In this document: piece after piece, positions 15,421-23,870 of the stretch
How the letters are laid out: each line of letters opens with the position of its first letter
How positions within the stretch are numbered: position 1 is the stretch's first letter
Assembly: GCA_964638005.1 (NCBI GenBank)
Contig: CAZWXS010000003.1
Coordinates: 44,823 to 108,822 of the forward strand
Direction of reading: 5' to 3'
DNA length: 64,000 nt
Source: JAAYYM01 sp964638005
GTDB taxonomy: Bacteria > Bacillota > Clostridia > Lachnospirales > Lachnospiraceae
Notes under the pieces: model-generated
Seen by the model: the letters and a program-made list of their open reading frames with translations, nothing else
The model's database searches: none
Told to the model about the DNA's origin: nothing
Position numbers and translations under genes: made by a program

Positions 15421-16737
15421 ATGGCAGCATTTACATTTAAGGGCGGAATTCATCCGTACGACGGCAAGAAGATATCCAAGGATAAACCCATCCTTGCCGT
15501 GCTCCCAAAGGGAGATCTGGTGTATCCTCTGTCCCAGCATATCGGGGCACCGGCTAAGCCGATTGTGACAAAGGGAGAGAGAGTACTTGCGGGACAGAAG
15601 ATAGCAGAGGCGGGAGGCTTTGTATCTGCACCGATCCATGCATCAGTGTCCGGTACGGTAAAAGCTATCGAACCGAGAAGAGTTGTGACAGGTGATAACG
15701 TCATGTCGATCATCATTGAGAATGACGGTCTGTATGAAGAAGCGCCTCCGATCCATCACAAGGAATTGGCTGATATGACACGGGAAGAGGTCATAGAAAT
15801 CATTCGGGAGGCGGGAATCGTAGGAATGGGCGGAGCAGGTTTCCCGACACATGTGAAGCTGTCGCCGAAGGATCCCGATAAGATATTTTATGTCATAGCC
15901 AACTGTGCGGAATGCGAGCCGTATCTGACTTCCGATTATCGTAGGATGGTGGAGGAGCCGGAGAAGCTTGTGGCAGGGTTGAAGATTATTTTGTGCCTGT
16001 TTCCTCATGCAAAGGGAATTCTGGCAGTGGAGGACAATAAGCCTGACTGCATCAGAAAGCTAAAGGATCTTGTACTGGATGAGAGCCGGATGTCTGTCAA
16101 GGTGTTAAAGACGAAGTATCCGCAGGGAGCGGAGAGACAGTTGATTTATGCGACGACGAAGCGGGCGATCAATTCGTCCATGCTGCCCTCGGATGTAGGC
16201 TGCATCGTGAATAATGTAGATACCATCGTGGCGGTATATCATGCAGTCATCGAAGGTAAGCCATTGATGCACCGTATCGTTACCGTGACGGGAGATGCAA
16301 TCAGAGAGCCGCGTAATTTCATCGTCAAGGTAGGAACCAACTACAGTGAATTGATTGAAGAAGCAGGAGGATTCATCAGAAAGCCGGAGAAGATCATATC
16401 CGGCGGGCCGATGATGGGCTTTGGCATCTTTGATACAAATGTGCCCGCCACGAAGACATCTTCCGCATTGCTGTGCCTGTTAAAGGATGATGTGGAGCGT
16501 ATGAAGCCGACACAATGCATCAATTGCGGTATGTGTGTCAATATCTGTCCGGGGCGCGTCATACCGGCAAGACTGGCTGACTATGCCGAGCACGGAGACG
16601 AAGAGAAATTCGTGAAGAACAATGGAATGGAATGCTGCGAATGCGGCTGCTGCAGTTATGTCTGTCCGGCAAAGCGTCAGCTGACACAGAGTATCAAATC
16701 AATGCGTCGAATGATCTTGGCAAACAAGAAAAAATAG
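15421..16737 (+). CDS. rnfC: Rnf electron transport complex subunit C
   Basis: Peripheral NADH/NAD+-binding subunit of the Rnf complex, which couples ferredoxin:NAD+ electron transfer to Na+ (or H+) export. 438 residues: N-terminal barrel-sandwich domain (FKGGIHPYDGK), Rossmann-like FMN/NAD region with GIVGMGGAGFPTHVKL, and two C-terminal [4Fe-4S] motifs (CINCGMCVNICPG and CCECGCCSYVCPA). The ATG at 15421 follows aggagggg at 15408; a TTG two codons earlier is unlikely. First gene of a tight rnfCDGEAB operon. Confidence 0.96.
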   Translation: MAAFTFKGGIHPYDGKKISKDKPILAVLPKGDLVYPLSQHIGAPAKPIVTKGERVLAGQKIAEAGGFVSAPIHASVSGTVKAIEPRRVVTGDNVMSIIIENDGLYEEAPPIHHKELADMTREEVIEIIREAGIVGMGGAGFPTHVKLSPKDPDKIFYVIANCAECEPYLTSDYRRMVEEPEKLVAGLKIILCLFPHAKGILAVEDNKPDCIRKLKDLVLDESRMSVKVLKTKYPQGAERQLIYATTKRAINSSMLPSDVGCIVNNVDTIVAVYHAVIEGKPLMHRIVTVTGDAIREPRNFIVKVGTNYSELIEEAGGFIRKPEKIISGGPMMGFGIFDTNVPATKTSSALLCLLKDDVERMKPTQCINCGMCVNICPGRVIPARLADYAEHGDEEKFVKNNGMECCECGCCSYVCPAKRQLTQSIKSMRRMILANKKK

Positions 16738-16749
16738 GGGGAAAATATC

Positions 16750-17679
16750 TTGAGCAATTTGATGAATGTATCATCCTCACCGCACATCAGAAGTAAATTG
16801 TCTACGAGCTCCATTATGTTTGTGGTCATTTTAGGACTTTTACCGGCGACGGGGTTTGGTATTTATAATTTTGGCTTGGAAGCAGCCGTGGTGGTTGCTG
16901 TCTGTATCGCGACCTGTGTGCTGACCGAATTTGTATACACAAAGCTTATGAAGAAGCCGACGACGATCGGAGATTTAAGTGCAGTCGTAACAGGATTGCT
17001 GCTTGCGTTAAATCTGCCGTCTACAGTGCCGTGGTGGATACCTGTAATCGGTGGTGTATTTGCGATTCTGATCGTCAAGATGCTGTTTGGAGGTCTTGGG
17101 CAGAACTTTATGAACCCTGCATTGGGGGCAAGATGTTTTCTGCTGATTTCCTTTACGGCACGTATGACGACTTTTACATATGACGGAGTGACAACTGCAA
17201 CGCCGCTGGCACTTTATAAAGCCGGTGAAGCAGTTAACACATTTAATATGGTCATCGGTAAAGAGGCGGGAACAATCGGTGAGACTTCGGTCATCGCGAT
17301 TGTGCTGGGAGCCATTATCCTGTTGCTTGCAGGAGTAATCGACTTAAAGATTCCCGGATCCTATATCGTGACATTTGCTATCTTCATCGGAATCTTCGGC
17401 GGACAGGGCTGGGATGCTAATTATCTGACGGCACAGCTTGCGGGCGGCGGTCTGATGTTGGGGGCATTTTTTATGGCAACAGATTATGCGACTTCTCCGA
17501 TTACCGGTACGGGAAAGGTACTGTATGGAATTGTTCTGGGTATCTTTACGGGTCTGTTCCGGGTATTCGGTGTGGCTGCGGAGGGTGTTTCCTATGCCAT
17601 TATTTTAGGAAATCTGCTGGTGCCGTTGATTGAGAAGATTACCGTTCCGAGATGCTTTGGCAAAGGAGGGGAAATCTGA
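16750..17679 (+). CDS. rnfD: Rnf complex subunit D (covalent FMN membrane subunit)
   Basis: 309-residue polytopic membrane subunit carrying covalently bound FMN. The flavinylation motif DGVTTATPLA gives Thr151 as the likely attachment residue, which would be modified by the ApbE encoded just after the operon. Start is TTG at 16750, preceded by taggggg with 8-base spacing; the next ATG (16762) is too far from the ribosome site. The stop overlaps the start of rnfG (TGATG), indicating translational coupling. Confidence 0.95.
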   Translation: MSNLMNVSSSPHIRSKLSTSSIMFVVILGLLPATGFGIYNFGLEAAVVVAVCIATCVLTEFVYTKLMKKPTTIGDLSAVVTGLLLALNLPSTVPWWIPVIGGVFAILIVKMLFGGLGQNFMNPALGARCFLLISFTARMTTFTYDGVTTATPLALYKAGEAVNTFNMVIGKEAGTIGETSVIAIVLGAIILLLAGVIDLKIPGSYIVTFAIFIGIFGGQGWDANYLTAQLAGGGLMLGAFFMATDYATSPITGTGKVLYGIVLGIFTGLFRVFGVAAEGVSYAIILGNLLVPLIEKITVPRCFGKGGEI

Positions 17680-18320
17680 TGAATGAGACAGTGAAGAATA
17701 CGATTATCCTGACGGTCATTACGGTCATTGCGGGTCTGTTCCTCGGATTCGTATATGATATTACGAAAGAGCCGATTCGCGTACAGGAGGAAAAGGTAAA
17801 GCAGGAGGCATACCAGAGCGTTTACCCTGAAGCAGCATCTTTTGAAAGTCCCAATCATGATTTTGAACTGGAACTTTCCTGCAGTGGAGGGTATCTGGAG
17901 GAAGCCGGCTATGGCGAAGAAAGCATTGATGAAGGTTTGTTTGCGGTAGATGCTTCCGGTGAGGTCATCGGATTTGTGTTTACTGTTACGACACATGAGG
18001 GATATGGCGGTGACATTACCATTTCCATAGGGTTAAAAGATGACGGTACTGTGACCGGTGTTGAAGTCCTTAGCATCAATGAGACGGCAGGACTGGGAAT
18101 GAAGGCGAAGGAAGATGAATTTACAAGCCAGTTTGGAGGCAAAGCAGTTTCAAAGTTTTCTTATACGAAGACGGGAGCAACAGCGGATTATGAGATTGAT
18201 GCGTTGAGCGGCGCGACCATTACGACCAATGCGATGGTCAATGCAGTGAATGCAGCACTTGCTTTTTATGATGCCAGCAATCTGAGCGATGGAATATATG
18301 GAGGTAAGTCGTATGAGTAA
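17679..18320 (+). CDS. rnfG: Rnf complex subunit G (covalent FMN)
   Basis: 213-residue subunit with one N-terminal membrane helix (about residues 8-28) and an extracytoplasmic FMN-binding domain. The ApbE target motif D174-ALSGAT180 is complete, so Thr180 is the likely FMN attachment site. The ATG overlaps the rnfD stop by one base and follows aaaggaggg. The 3' end overlaps rnfE by eight bases. Confidence 0.96.
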   Translation: MNETVKNTIILTVITVIAGLFLGFVYDITKEPIRVQEEKVKQEAYQSVYPEAASFESPNHDFELELSCSGGYLEEAGYGEESIDEGLFAVDASGEVIGFVFTVTTHEGYGGDITISIGLKDDGTVTGVEVLSINETAGLGMKAKEDEFTSQFGGKAVSKFSYTKTGATADYEIDALSGATITTNAMVNAVNAALAFYDASNLSDGIYGGKSYE

Positions 18321-19038
18321 GGTGTTTGAACGGTTATTTAATGGATTGATCAAAGAGAATCCTACCTTTGTTCTGATGCTCGGTATGTGTCCGACGCTTG
18401 CGGTTACGACTTCTGCAATCAACGGTCTCGGCATGGGACTGACGACAACAGCCGTATTGATTCTTTCTAATATGATGATTTCGATGCTGCGTAAGATCAT
18501 TCCCGACAAGGTGCGGATTCCGGCATTTATCGTCATCATTGCCTCGTTTGTTACGATCGTGGAGCTGTTGCTGGAGGGATTTGTTCCTTCGCTTTACAGT
18601 TCTTTGGGTATCTATATTCCGCTGATTGTTGTGAATTGTATCATTCTGGGCAGGGCGGAAGCATATGCGTACAAGAACAGTGTGATACTATCTGTCTTTG
18701 ACGGTATCGGCATGGGACTTGGCTTCTCAGTAGCACTGACATTGATCGGTGCGTTCCGAGAGCTGATCGGTTCCGGCAAGATATTTGATATACAGGTGAT
18801 GCCGGAGGCTTATGAGCCGGTAACGATCTTTATCCTGGCACCGGGTGCGTTTTTTGTACTGGCATGTCTGACGGCATTACAGAATAAGATGAAGATGAAA
18901 AAGGCAAAGCGGGACGGTGTACTCATCAAGTGTGATACGGGATGTGCATCCTGTGTCAATGCGTCTTCGTGCGCAGGTAAGATGGTAGAGGAAAAAATCA
19001 AGATTACCAATCAGAAGAAGGGGGCGGCTAAAGCATGA
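18313..19038 (+). CDS. rnfE: Rnf complex subunit E with a C-terminal cysteine-motif tail
   Basis: 241 residues with six membrane helices. Cys26 (GMCPTLAV) and Cys109 (VNCIILGRA) are the family cysteines that, with the RnfA pair, hold a membrane [2Fe-2S] cluster. The canonical part ends near residue 195. A further 45-residue tail carries C207-x3-C211-x2-C214-x5-C220 and a lysine-rich end. This spacing is identical to that in the FeoB-associated protein at 54553-54702. The tail probably faces the cytoplasm and may bind a metal or cluster (inference). The ATG at 18313 has ggagg at 18299; the gene overlaps both neighbours. Confidence 0.94.
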   Translation: MSKVFERLFNGLIKENPTFVLMLGMCPTLAVTTSAINGLGMGLTTTAVLILSNMMISMLRKIIPDKVRIPAFIVIIASFVTIVELLLEGFVPSLYSSLGIYIPLIVVNCIILGRAEAYAYKNSVILSVFDGIGMGLGFSVALTLIGAFRELIGSGKIFDIQVMPEAYEPVTIFILAPGAFFVLACLTALQNKMKMKKAKRDGVLIKCDTGCASCVNASSCAGKMVEEKIKITNQKKGAAKA

Positions 19039-19610
19039 ATGAATTATTATTGATCGCAGTCGGTTCAGCATTTGTCAATAACGTAGTTCTAAGTCAGTTT
19101 TTGGGCATCTGTCCTTTTCTAGGTGTATCGAAGAAGGTGGAGACGGCGGCAGGTATGGGAGCTGCGGTAGTGTTTGTCATTACATTGTCTTCTGCGGTGA
19201 CGGGAGCCATCTATCAGTTTGTACTGACACCGTTAGATATTACCTATCTGCAGACGATTGTTTTTATCCTTGTCATTGCTGCACTGGTACAGTTTGTGGA
19301 GATGTTTCTCAAGAAAAAGATGAAGGGACTCTATCAGGCACTTGGTGTTTATCTGCCGTTGATTACGACGAATTGTGCGGTGCTCGGTGTTGCGCTGACC
19401 AATGTGCAGAAGTCTTATGATATATTAAGCAGTGTCGTGAACGGATTTGCAACTGCGTTTGGTTTTTTGGTGTCTATCGTCATACTGGCGGGCATCAGGG
19501 AGAAGACGGAATATAACGATGTACCGAAACCATTTCAGGGAATGCCTATTGTGCTCGTGACTGCGGGTCTGATGGCGATTGCATTCTTTGGATTTTCCGG
19601 TCTGCTTTAG
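19035..19610 (+). CDS. rnfA: Rnf complex subunit A
   Basis: 191-residue membrane subunit homologous to RnfE, with inverted topology in the complex. It has the cysteine segments GICPFLGVS and TTNCAVLG that contribute to the shared membrane [2Fe-2S] cluster. Six hydrophobic segments are visible. The start ATG overlaps the rnfE stop (ATGA), so translation is coupled. rnfB follows after 12 bases with ribosome site aggagg. Confidence 0.96.
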   Translation: MNELLLIAVGSAFVNNVVLSQFLGICPFLGVSKKVETAAGMGAAVVFVITLSSAVTGAIYQFVLTPLDITYLQTIVFILVIAALVQFVEMFLKKKMKGLYQALGVYLPLITTNCAVLGVALTNVQKSYDILSSVVNGFATAFGFLVSIVILAGIREKTEYNDVPKPFQGMPIVLVTAGLMAIAFFGFSGLL

Positions 19611-19622
19611 GAGGATATCAGA

Positions 19623-20423
19623 ATGAATATTACGGGAATTATCATAGCGGTTGCATGTGTAGGCGGAATCGGATTGTTCATCGGTGTTTTCCTGGGAATT
19701 GCGGGAAAGTATCTGGCAGTCGAGACGGACGAGAGAGAAGAGGCTGTTCTTGCGGCACTTCCGGGAAATAACTGCGGCGGCTGCGGATATGCAGGATGTT
19801 CCGGTCTTGCGGCGGCCATTGTCAAAGGTGAAGCACAGCCGGGTACATGTCCGGTCGGCGGCAGTGCAGTGGCAAATGAGATTGCACGGATCATGGGACT
19901 GGATGCGGGAGAAATGGTGCGTCAGGTCGCTTATGTGAAGTGTAACGGAACGTGTGAAAATACGGTTTCGGATTATGACTATATCGGAATCAAAGACTGC
20001 AAGATGCTTGCCTTTGTGCCGAATGGCGGACCGAAGTCCTGCAATTACGGATGTCTGGGATTCGGAACCTGTGTGCAGGCATGCCAGTTTGGTGCTATTT
20101 CGATCGTTAACGGCGTGGCAGTAGTGGATGCGGATCAATGTAAGGCATGTGGAAAATGTATTGCAGAGTGTCCGAAACATCTGATCGAGATGATTCCGTA
20201 CAGCGCGAAGTATGCGGTACAGTGTCATTCGAATGAGAAGGGTGCCATTGTTGCGAAGGCATGTAAGACCGGTTGTATCGGTTGTGGCTTGTGTGTGAAG
20301 GAGTGTCCGGTCGGAGCGATTACAGTAACAGATGCGCTGGCATACATCGATCAGGAGAAATGTACGGGCTGCGGAGCATGTGCTGAAAAATGCCCTAAAA
20401 AGATTATTTCAAGGGTTTATTAG
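19623..20423 (+). CDS. rnfB: Rnf complex subunit B (multi-Fe-S, ferredoxin-interacting)
   Basis: 266 residues: one N-terminal membrane helix (about 5-26), then the RnfB-type cluster domain NCGGCGYAGC...GTCPVGG, then several ferredoxin-like [4Fe-4S] motifs (CKACGKCIAECPK, CIGCGLCVKECPV, CTGCGACAEKCPK and an earlier CLGFGTCVQACQ). It takes electrons from reduced ferredoxin into the complex. Last gene of the operon. Its stop codon directly abuts the stop of the convergent apbE, with no bases between. Confidence 0.95.
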   Translation: MNITGIIIAVACVGGIGLFIGVFLGIAGKYLAVETDEREEAVLAALPGNNCGGCGYAGCSGLAAAIVKGEAQPGTCPVGGSAVANEIARIMGLDAGEMVRQVAYVKCNGTCENTVSDYDYIGIKDCKMLAFVPNGGPKSCNYGCLGFGTCVQACQFGAISIVNGVAVVDADQCKACGKCIAECPKHLIEMIPYSAKYAVQCHSNEKGAIVAKACKTGCIGCGLCVKECPVGAITVTDALAYIDQEKCTGCGACAEKCPKKIISRVY

Positions 20424-21422
20424 TCAGGGGAGAGTAGTATAGACCTGATCGTCTTTTGTAATGAAGACCGCTTCCGTATCGGGAATGCTTTCAATCAGTG
20501 CCATGCTGTCTTCCAGTCCTTTGATGAGACATATGGTGCTGAGTGCATCACAGTCCAGAGAAGAAGCGGAAATGATGGTGACGCTGTTTAAGTCGCTGTC
20601 TGCAGGATAGCCGGTTGCTGTTGATAATATATGGTGATACAACCGGTCTTCATAGGTGAAGCAACGTTCATAGATGCCGGAGGTTACGACTGAATTGTCT
20701 GCTGCATCGACGGCAGTCATGATGTCTCCTGACGGATCAAAAGGCCGTTTGATACCGATGTGGAACTTGGAACCATCCGGCTTGGTGCCGATGGTCAGGA
20801 TGTTGCCGCCAAGGTCGATGATAGCGGATTGTACGCCATGCGCAACGAGATGTTTTTTGAGCCGGTCAGCAATATAGCCTTTAGCAATGCCGCCCAGATC
20901 AATGGAAGCATCGGGATCAAGCAGTGTGACGGTATCGTCGGACAGGATGATATTATGATAGTTGACATGTGTAAGTGCAGATGAGATATCTGCTGCAGAG
21001 GGTGGGACGGCATGATTTGTGGCTGCTGCCTCTGAATTGAAGTCCCATAGGGCATCGACAGGCGCAATGGTGACATCAAAGAGTCCATCCGATAATGAGC
21101 TGTATTCAATGGCTTTGCTCAGCAGATAAGCAGTTTCCTCGGAAACGGCAACAGGCTGCCCTTTGGAGGTATTGATGCGTCCTATGTCACTGGTTGCAAT
21201 GGTCTTACTGAACAGTTGCTCGTAATCCGCACATAGTGAAAAACAGGAATCCAGCAGTTCTGTGTCTTTCGAATCATATAATGTGATGGTTACTACGGTA
21301 TCAAAAGCGAAACCGGTTTTGGATATCGGCGAGATTTCTTTGGAAGAGCATCCGCTGAACAGCAGAAGCAACAGCAGGAAGCCTATGAATTTTATTTTTA
21401 GGGGCTGTATTTTCATTTTCAT
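20424..21422 (-). CDS. apbE: FAD:protein FMN transferase (flavinyltransferase), lipoprotein
   Basis: 332 residues. ApbE attaches FMN covalently to Thr in D-x-x-S/T-G-A-T sites of proteins such as RnfG and RnfD, on the outer face of the membrane. The N-terminus is a lipoprotein signal with predicted lipidated Cys25 (FSGC). Family motifs include PISKTGFAFDTVV, SIDLGGIAKGYIAD and ATSGIYER-like VVTSGIYERCF. Context is decisive: it converges directly on rnfB. No ribosome site is seen before the ATG, and a TGATAAAAT promoter places the predicted transcription start at the A of the ATG, so the mRNA may be leaderless. A second ATG is two codons downstream. Confidence 0.94.
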   Translation of the reverse strand: MKMKIQPLKIKFIGFLLLLLLFSGCSSKEISPISKTGFAFDTVVTITLYDSKDTELLDSCFSLCADYEQLFSKTIATSDIGRINTSKGQPVAVSEETAYLLSKAIEYSSLSDGLFDVTIAPVDALWDFNSEAAATNHAVPPSAADISSALTHVNYHNIILSDDTVTLLDPDASIDLGGIAKGYIADRLKKHLVAHGVQSAIIDLGGNILTIGTKPDGSKFHIGIKRPFDPSGDIMTAVDAADNSVVTSGIYERCFTYEDRLYHHILSTATGYPADSDLNSVTIISASSLDCDALSTICLIKGLEDSMALIESIPDTEAVFITKDDQVYTTLP

Positions 21423-21428
21423 AGAATT

Positions 21429-21459
21429 ATTTTATCATAAAACATAGAATATGGGACAA
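21429..21459 (-). promoter_or_regulatory. Extended -10 promoter of apbE
   Basis: On the minus strand, TGATAAAAT (-10 hexamer at 21434-21429 with TGa before it) lies seven bases before the apbE ATG at 21422, so +1 would fall on the start codon. A weak -35, TTGTCC (21459-21454), lies at 19-base spacing. The same TGATAAAAT core occurs in the promoters at 55134-55142 and 58160-58168. Confidence 0.5.
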
Positions 21460-21557
21460 CTATTTAGAACAAAGCAACATCAAAGAATCATTCTGAATGG
21501 TTGTGATATTTGTCAATCAGAACAAAATACTTAAGAACAATCGCAGGAGTGTCCGGC

Positions 21558-22787
21558 ATGTCAATGAACGGTAGTCATGATAATCAAAATGAATATAAGA
21601 AAATGGTCAGGATGTGTGTTCTGGCAGGTTCTCTTGTTATGCTGCTTTTCCTGGCGGCTCTTTATCTGAATACAAAGCCTGCTCATGAGAAGGAGATACC
21701 TGTATTACAAAAGGGTGAAGAACAGACGGAAGAGACCACGACCGACAGCGAGGATGAACTGCTTCTCGGACAGAGTGATCTGACTTCGGACGATCTGGAT
21801 TTTTGGGAACTGTATGATGAGGAAGAAGAGGAAAAAGAAGAAAAAGAGGACCAAGAGGAAAAGCAGTCTGCACAATCAAGCTCTTCATCCAAAGGCTCCG
21901 GTTCCGGCAGCTCCAGCAGCTCGAGTAGTTCGAGCAGTTCCAGCAGCTCGAGCAGTTCAAGCAGTTCAAGCAGTACCGGCAAATCAACCGAGAGACAGAA
22001 AGAGACCAATTCAAAGTATGCAGGAGACGGGAAGCATACATCGATTCTCAATGATGACGGCAAGACAGAGTGGGTGGAACTCAATGATGCACTTTCACGC
22101 AATGCCTATGATATTGAAGAGGGATTCGTAAGAGACGGCGAATTGATGAAATACTATGATGACGGGAAGCAGATTTCGACTGTCGGCATAGATGTATCGA
22201 AGTATCAGGGAGATATCGACTGGGCAAAGGTCAAGGCATCGGGCATACAGTTTGCCATGATCAGGGTCGGATCAAGGGGTTACGGATCGGGACAGCTGAT
22301 CTTAGATGAAAATTGTGCAAAGAATATCCAGGGGGCGATCAACAACGGTATCAAGGTCGGTGTATATTTCTATTCACAGGCCACATCTACGGTAGAGGCA
22401 GTAGAAGAAGCGAATTTTGTTGTTGCGGCCATTATGAATTATAAGATTACATATCCGGTCGTATGTGATGTCGAGGAAGTCAAGAACGACACGGCACGTA
22501 CGGACAAGCTGACAAATGATGAGATCACGCAGTATACAAAGGCTTTTTGCGATACGGTTAAGGGATATGGATATAATCCCATGATCTATTCGGATAAGAA
22601 GTTTCTGCTGACACGTCTGGATCTGACGAAGCTCAAGGATTATGATATCTGGCTCAACCAGAGTGCGGAGAAGCCGGACTACCCATATGAGTTTGATATG
22701 TGGCAGTATTCGCAGGTGGGTGTCATAGACGGAATTACAGGTGACGCCGATTTAAATATCAGTTTTGTGAATTATGAAGAAAAATAG
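21558..22787 (+). CDS. Membrane-anchored GH25 muramidase with acidic and poly-Ser stalk
   Basis: 409 residues from ATG 21558 (ribosome site gcaggag). Layout: cytoplasmic N-terminus, one membrane helix (about 18-37), an acidic region (55-103), 22 consecutive serines (118-139), a linker, and a C-terminal glycoside hydrolase 25 domain (about 208-405). GH25 hallmarks are GIDVSKYQGDIDW (Asp212), MIRVGSRGYGSG, the acidic catalytic pair in VVCDVEEV, and MWQYSQVG. GH25 enzymes cleave the N-acetylmuramic acid - N-acetylglucosamine bond. The long stalk suggests a surface-tethered wall-remodelling enzyme rather than a phage endolysin. Followed by a terminator. Confidence 0.92.
   Translation: MSMNGSHDNQNEYKKMVRMCVLAGSLVMLLFLAALYLNTKPAHEKEIPVLQKGEEQTEETTTDSEDELLLGQSDLTSDDLDFWELYDEEEEEKEEKEDQEEKQSAQSSSSSKGSGSGSSSSSSSSSSSSSSSSSSSSSSTGKSTERQKETNSKYAGDGKHTSILNDDGKTEWVELNDALSRNAYDIEEGFVRDGELMKYYDDGKQISTVGIDVSKYQGDIDWAKVKASGIQFAMIRVGSRGYGSGQLILDENCAKNIQGAINNGIKVGVYFYSQATSTVEAVEEANFVVAAIMNYKITYPVVCDVEEVKNDTARTDKLTNDEITQYTKAFCDTVKGYGYNPMIYSDKKFLLTRLDLTKLKDYDIWLNQSAEKPDYPYEFDMWQYSQVGVIDGITGDADLNISFVNYEEK
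21909..21974 (+). repeat. Poly-Ser-coding 9-bp tandem repeat
   Basis: Twenty-two serine codons in a row, mostly as 9-bp units TCN-AGC-AGY repeated about seven times, inside the GH25 gene. Mixed TCN/AGY codons show this is selected at the protein level, but the 9-bp period could allow slippage and length change. Confidence 0.85.
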
Positions 22788-22811
22788 TTAACATAATATC
22801 TAAACATTTTT

Positions 22812-22852
22812 AAGAAGACTTATGGACGATTTGATGCGCCATAGGTCTTCTT
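22812..22852 (+). terminator. Terminator after the GH25 gene
   Basis: Stem of about 14 bp: AAGAAGACTTATGG (22812-22825) pairs with CCATAGGTCTTCTT (22839-22852) with one wobble, 13-base loop. Only a short U-rich tail (attctat) follows. Confidence 0.7.
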
Positions 22853-22933
22853 ATTCTATATTTAGGGCAAAATTAACGAAAATGATACAAAATATTGACT
22901 TAAAAATGGGCAAAGATACGAAAATGTAACAAA

Positions 22934-22976
22934 ACGTAATATTTACGTAATATTTTATGGTAAACTGTGGTATAAT
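22934..22976 (+). promoter_or_regulatory. Promoter with tandem 11-bp direct repeats before the SleB-like gene
   Basis: ACGTAATATTT occurs twice head-to-tail (22934-22944 and 22945-22955). TGGTATAAT follows (extended -10; TATAAT at 22971-22976). The repeats replace the -35 region, as at promoters needing an activator, or may bind a repressor. Leader to the start codon at 23054 is about 70 bases. Confidence 0.55.
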
Positions 22977-23053
22977 GTACAAGAAGTGGTAGAACAGGGT
23001 GGGTCGAGGAACATCATATAGACTTTACCCGGAAAATAAAGGAGTATTTATTT

Positions 23054-23752
23054 ATGAAAACCAAGTTCATTCATGCCCGTAAGGTCATGAAGAGTATTTC
23101 AACATTCACATATGTGTATTGTGGAGTTGCAATCATGGGAACGGCACTCATATGTATGTGTTTTTTCCATGATGAGACCATCAACACAATCGAGCGTACG
23201 ACAGAAATGGTTAACAACGGAATCTATATGGCAGGCGAGATATTGGAATCCGTATCAGCTAACAATCTGATCAAGACAGAGGCAACAGATGATACAGCAG
23301 CAGAGGAGACGGCGGAAGTTCGAGAAGAATCAGAGGATGTGGCAGTCGAAGGACAGAAGCAGGAAACGGCGCAGGAAGTTGAACTGATTCTGCCGGTAGA
23401 GGAATATGAAGCATTGTGTAAGATTGTTCAGGCGGAAGCCGGCAACCAGGATGCAAAGGGTAAGCAGCTGATTGCAAATGTTGTACTGAATCGTGTGGAG
23501 AGTGAGCATTTTCCTGATACGGTTCAGGAAGTGATTCTTCAGGACAACGGCGGAATCACACAGTTTTCACCGACCAAGAACGGCAGTTATCATTCGGCGG
23601 AAATTACGATTGATACGATGGCAGCGGTGAATCGTGCGCTGAAAGGTGAGGATCTGTCAGGAGGAGCACTTTATTTCAAGGCAGGCTCCGAAACCAGTTG
23701 GGGAGGACTCACGTTCCTGTTTCAACATGGCGGTCACGTGTTCTTCATGTAG
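23054..23752 (+). CDS. Cell wall hydrolase, SleB/CwlJ-type domain
   Basis: 232 residues: one N-terminal membrane helix (about 22-38, AIMGTALICMCFF), an acidic Glu-rich stalk (75-112), then a Hydrolase_2 domain like SleB and CwlJ (about 113-232) with EALCKIVQAEAGNQDAKGK, VANVVLNR-like IANVVLNRV and ITQFSPTKNGSY. The conserved Glu in QAEAG is the presumed catalytic residue. These are lytic transglycosylase or amidase-like enzymes; spore-cortex and vegetative forms exist. The vegetative-type sigma-A promoter argues against a purely spore-specific role. Strong terminator after the stop. Confidence 0.87.
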   Translation: MKTKFIHARKVMKSISTFTYVYCGVAIMGTALICMCFFHDETINTIERTTEMVNNGIYMAGEILESVSANNLIKTEATDDTAAEETAEVREESEDVAVEGQKQETAQEVELILPVEEYEALCKIVQAEAGNQDAKGKQLIANVVLNRVESEHFPDTVQEVILQDNGGITQFSPTKNGSYHSAEITIDTMAAVNRALKGEDLSGGALYFKAGSETSWGGLTFLFQHGGHVFFM

Positions 23753-23771
23753 AAATCAGAAAAGGATATTT

Positions 23772-23814
23772 GCAAAACGGCATAGTCGGGAGACTATGCC
23801 GTTTTGCTTTTTTT
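23772..23814 (+). terminator. Strong intrinsic terminator after the SleB-like gene
   Basis: Perfect 16-bp stem GCAAAACGGCATAGTC (23772-23787) / GACTATGCCGTTTTGC (23792-23807), loop ggga, then seven T's (23808-23814). Confidence 0.95.
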
Positions 23815-23870
23815 GAGCAGAAAGATAGAACGTATATTGATACATCTTGACAATCATGTCAATTGGATAT

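Noticed and set aside
19425..20228. 267-residue minus-strand frame under rnfA/rnfB
   Set aside because: Composition is random-like and it overlaps two well-supported rnf genes; antisense shadow.
21909..21974. CRISPR-like repeat
   Set aside because: The short-period repeat is inside a coding region (serines); there are no spacers.
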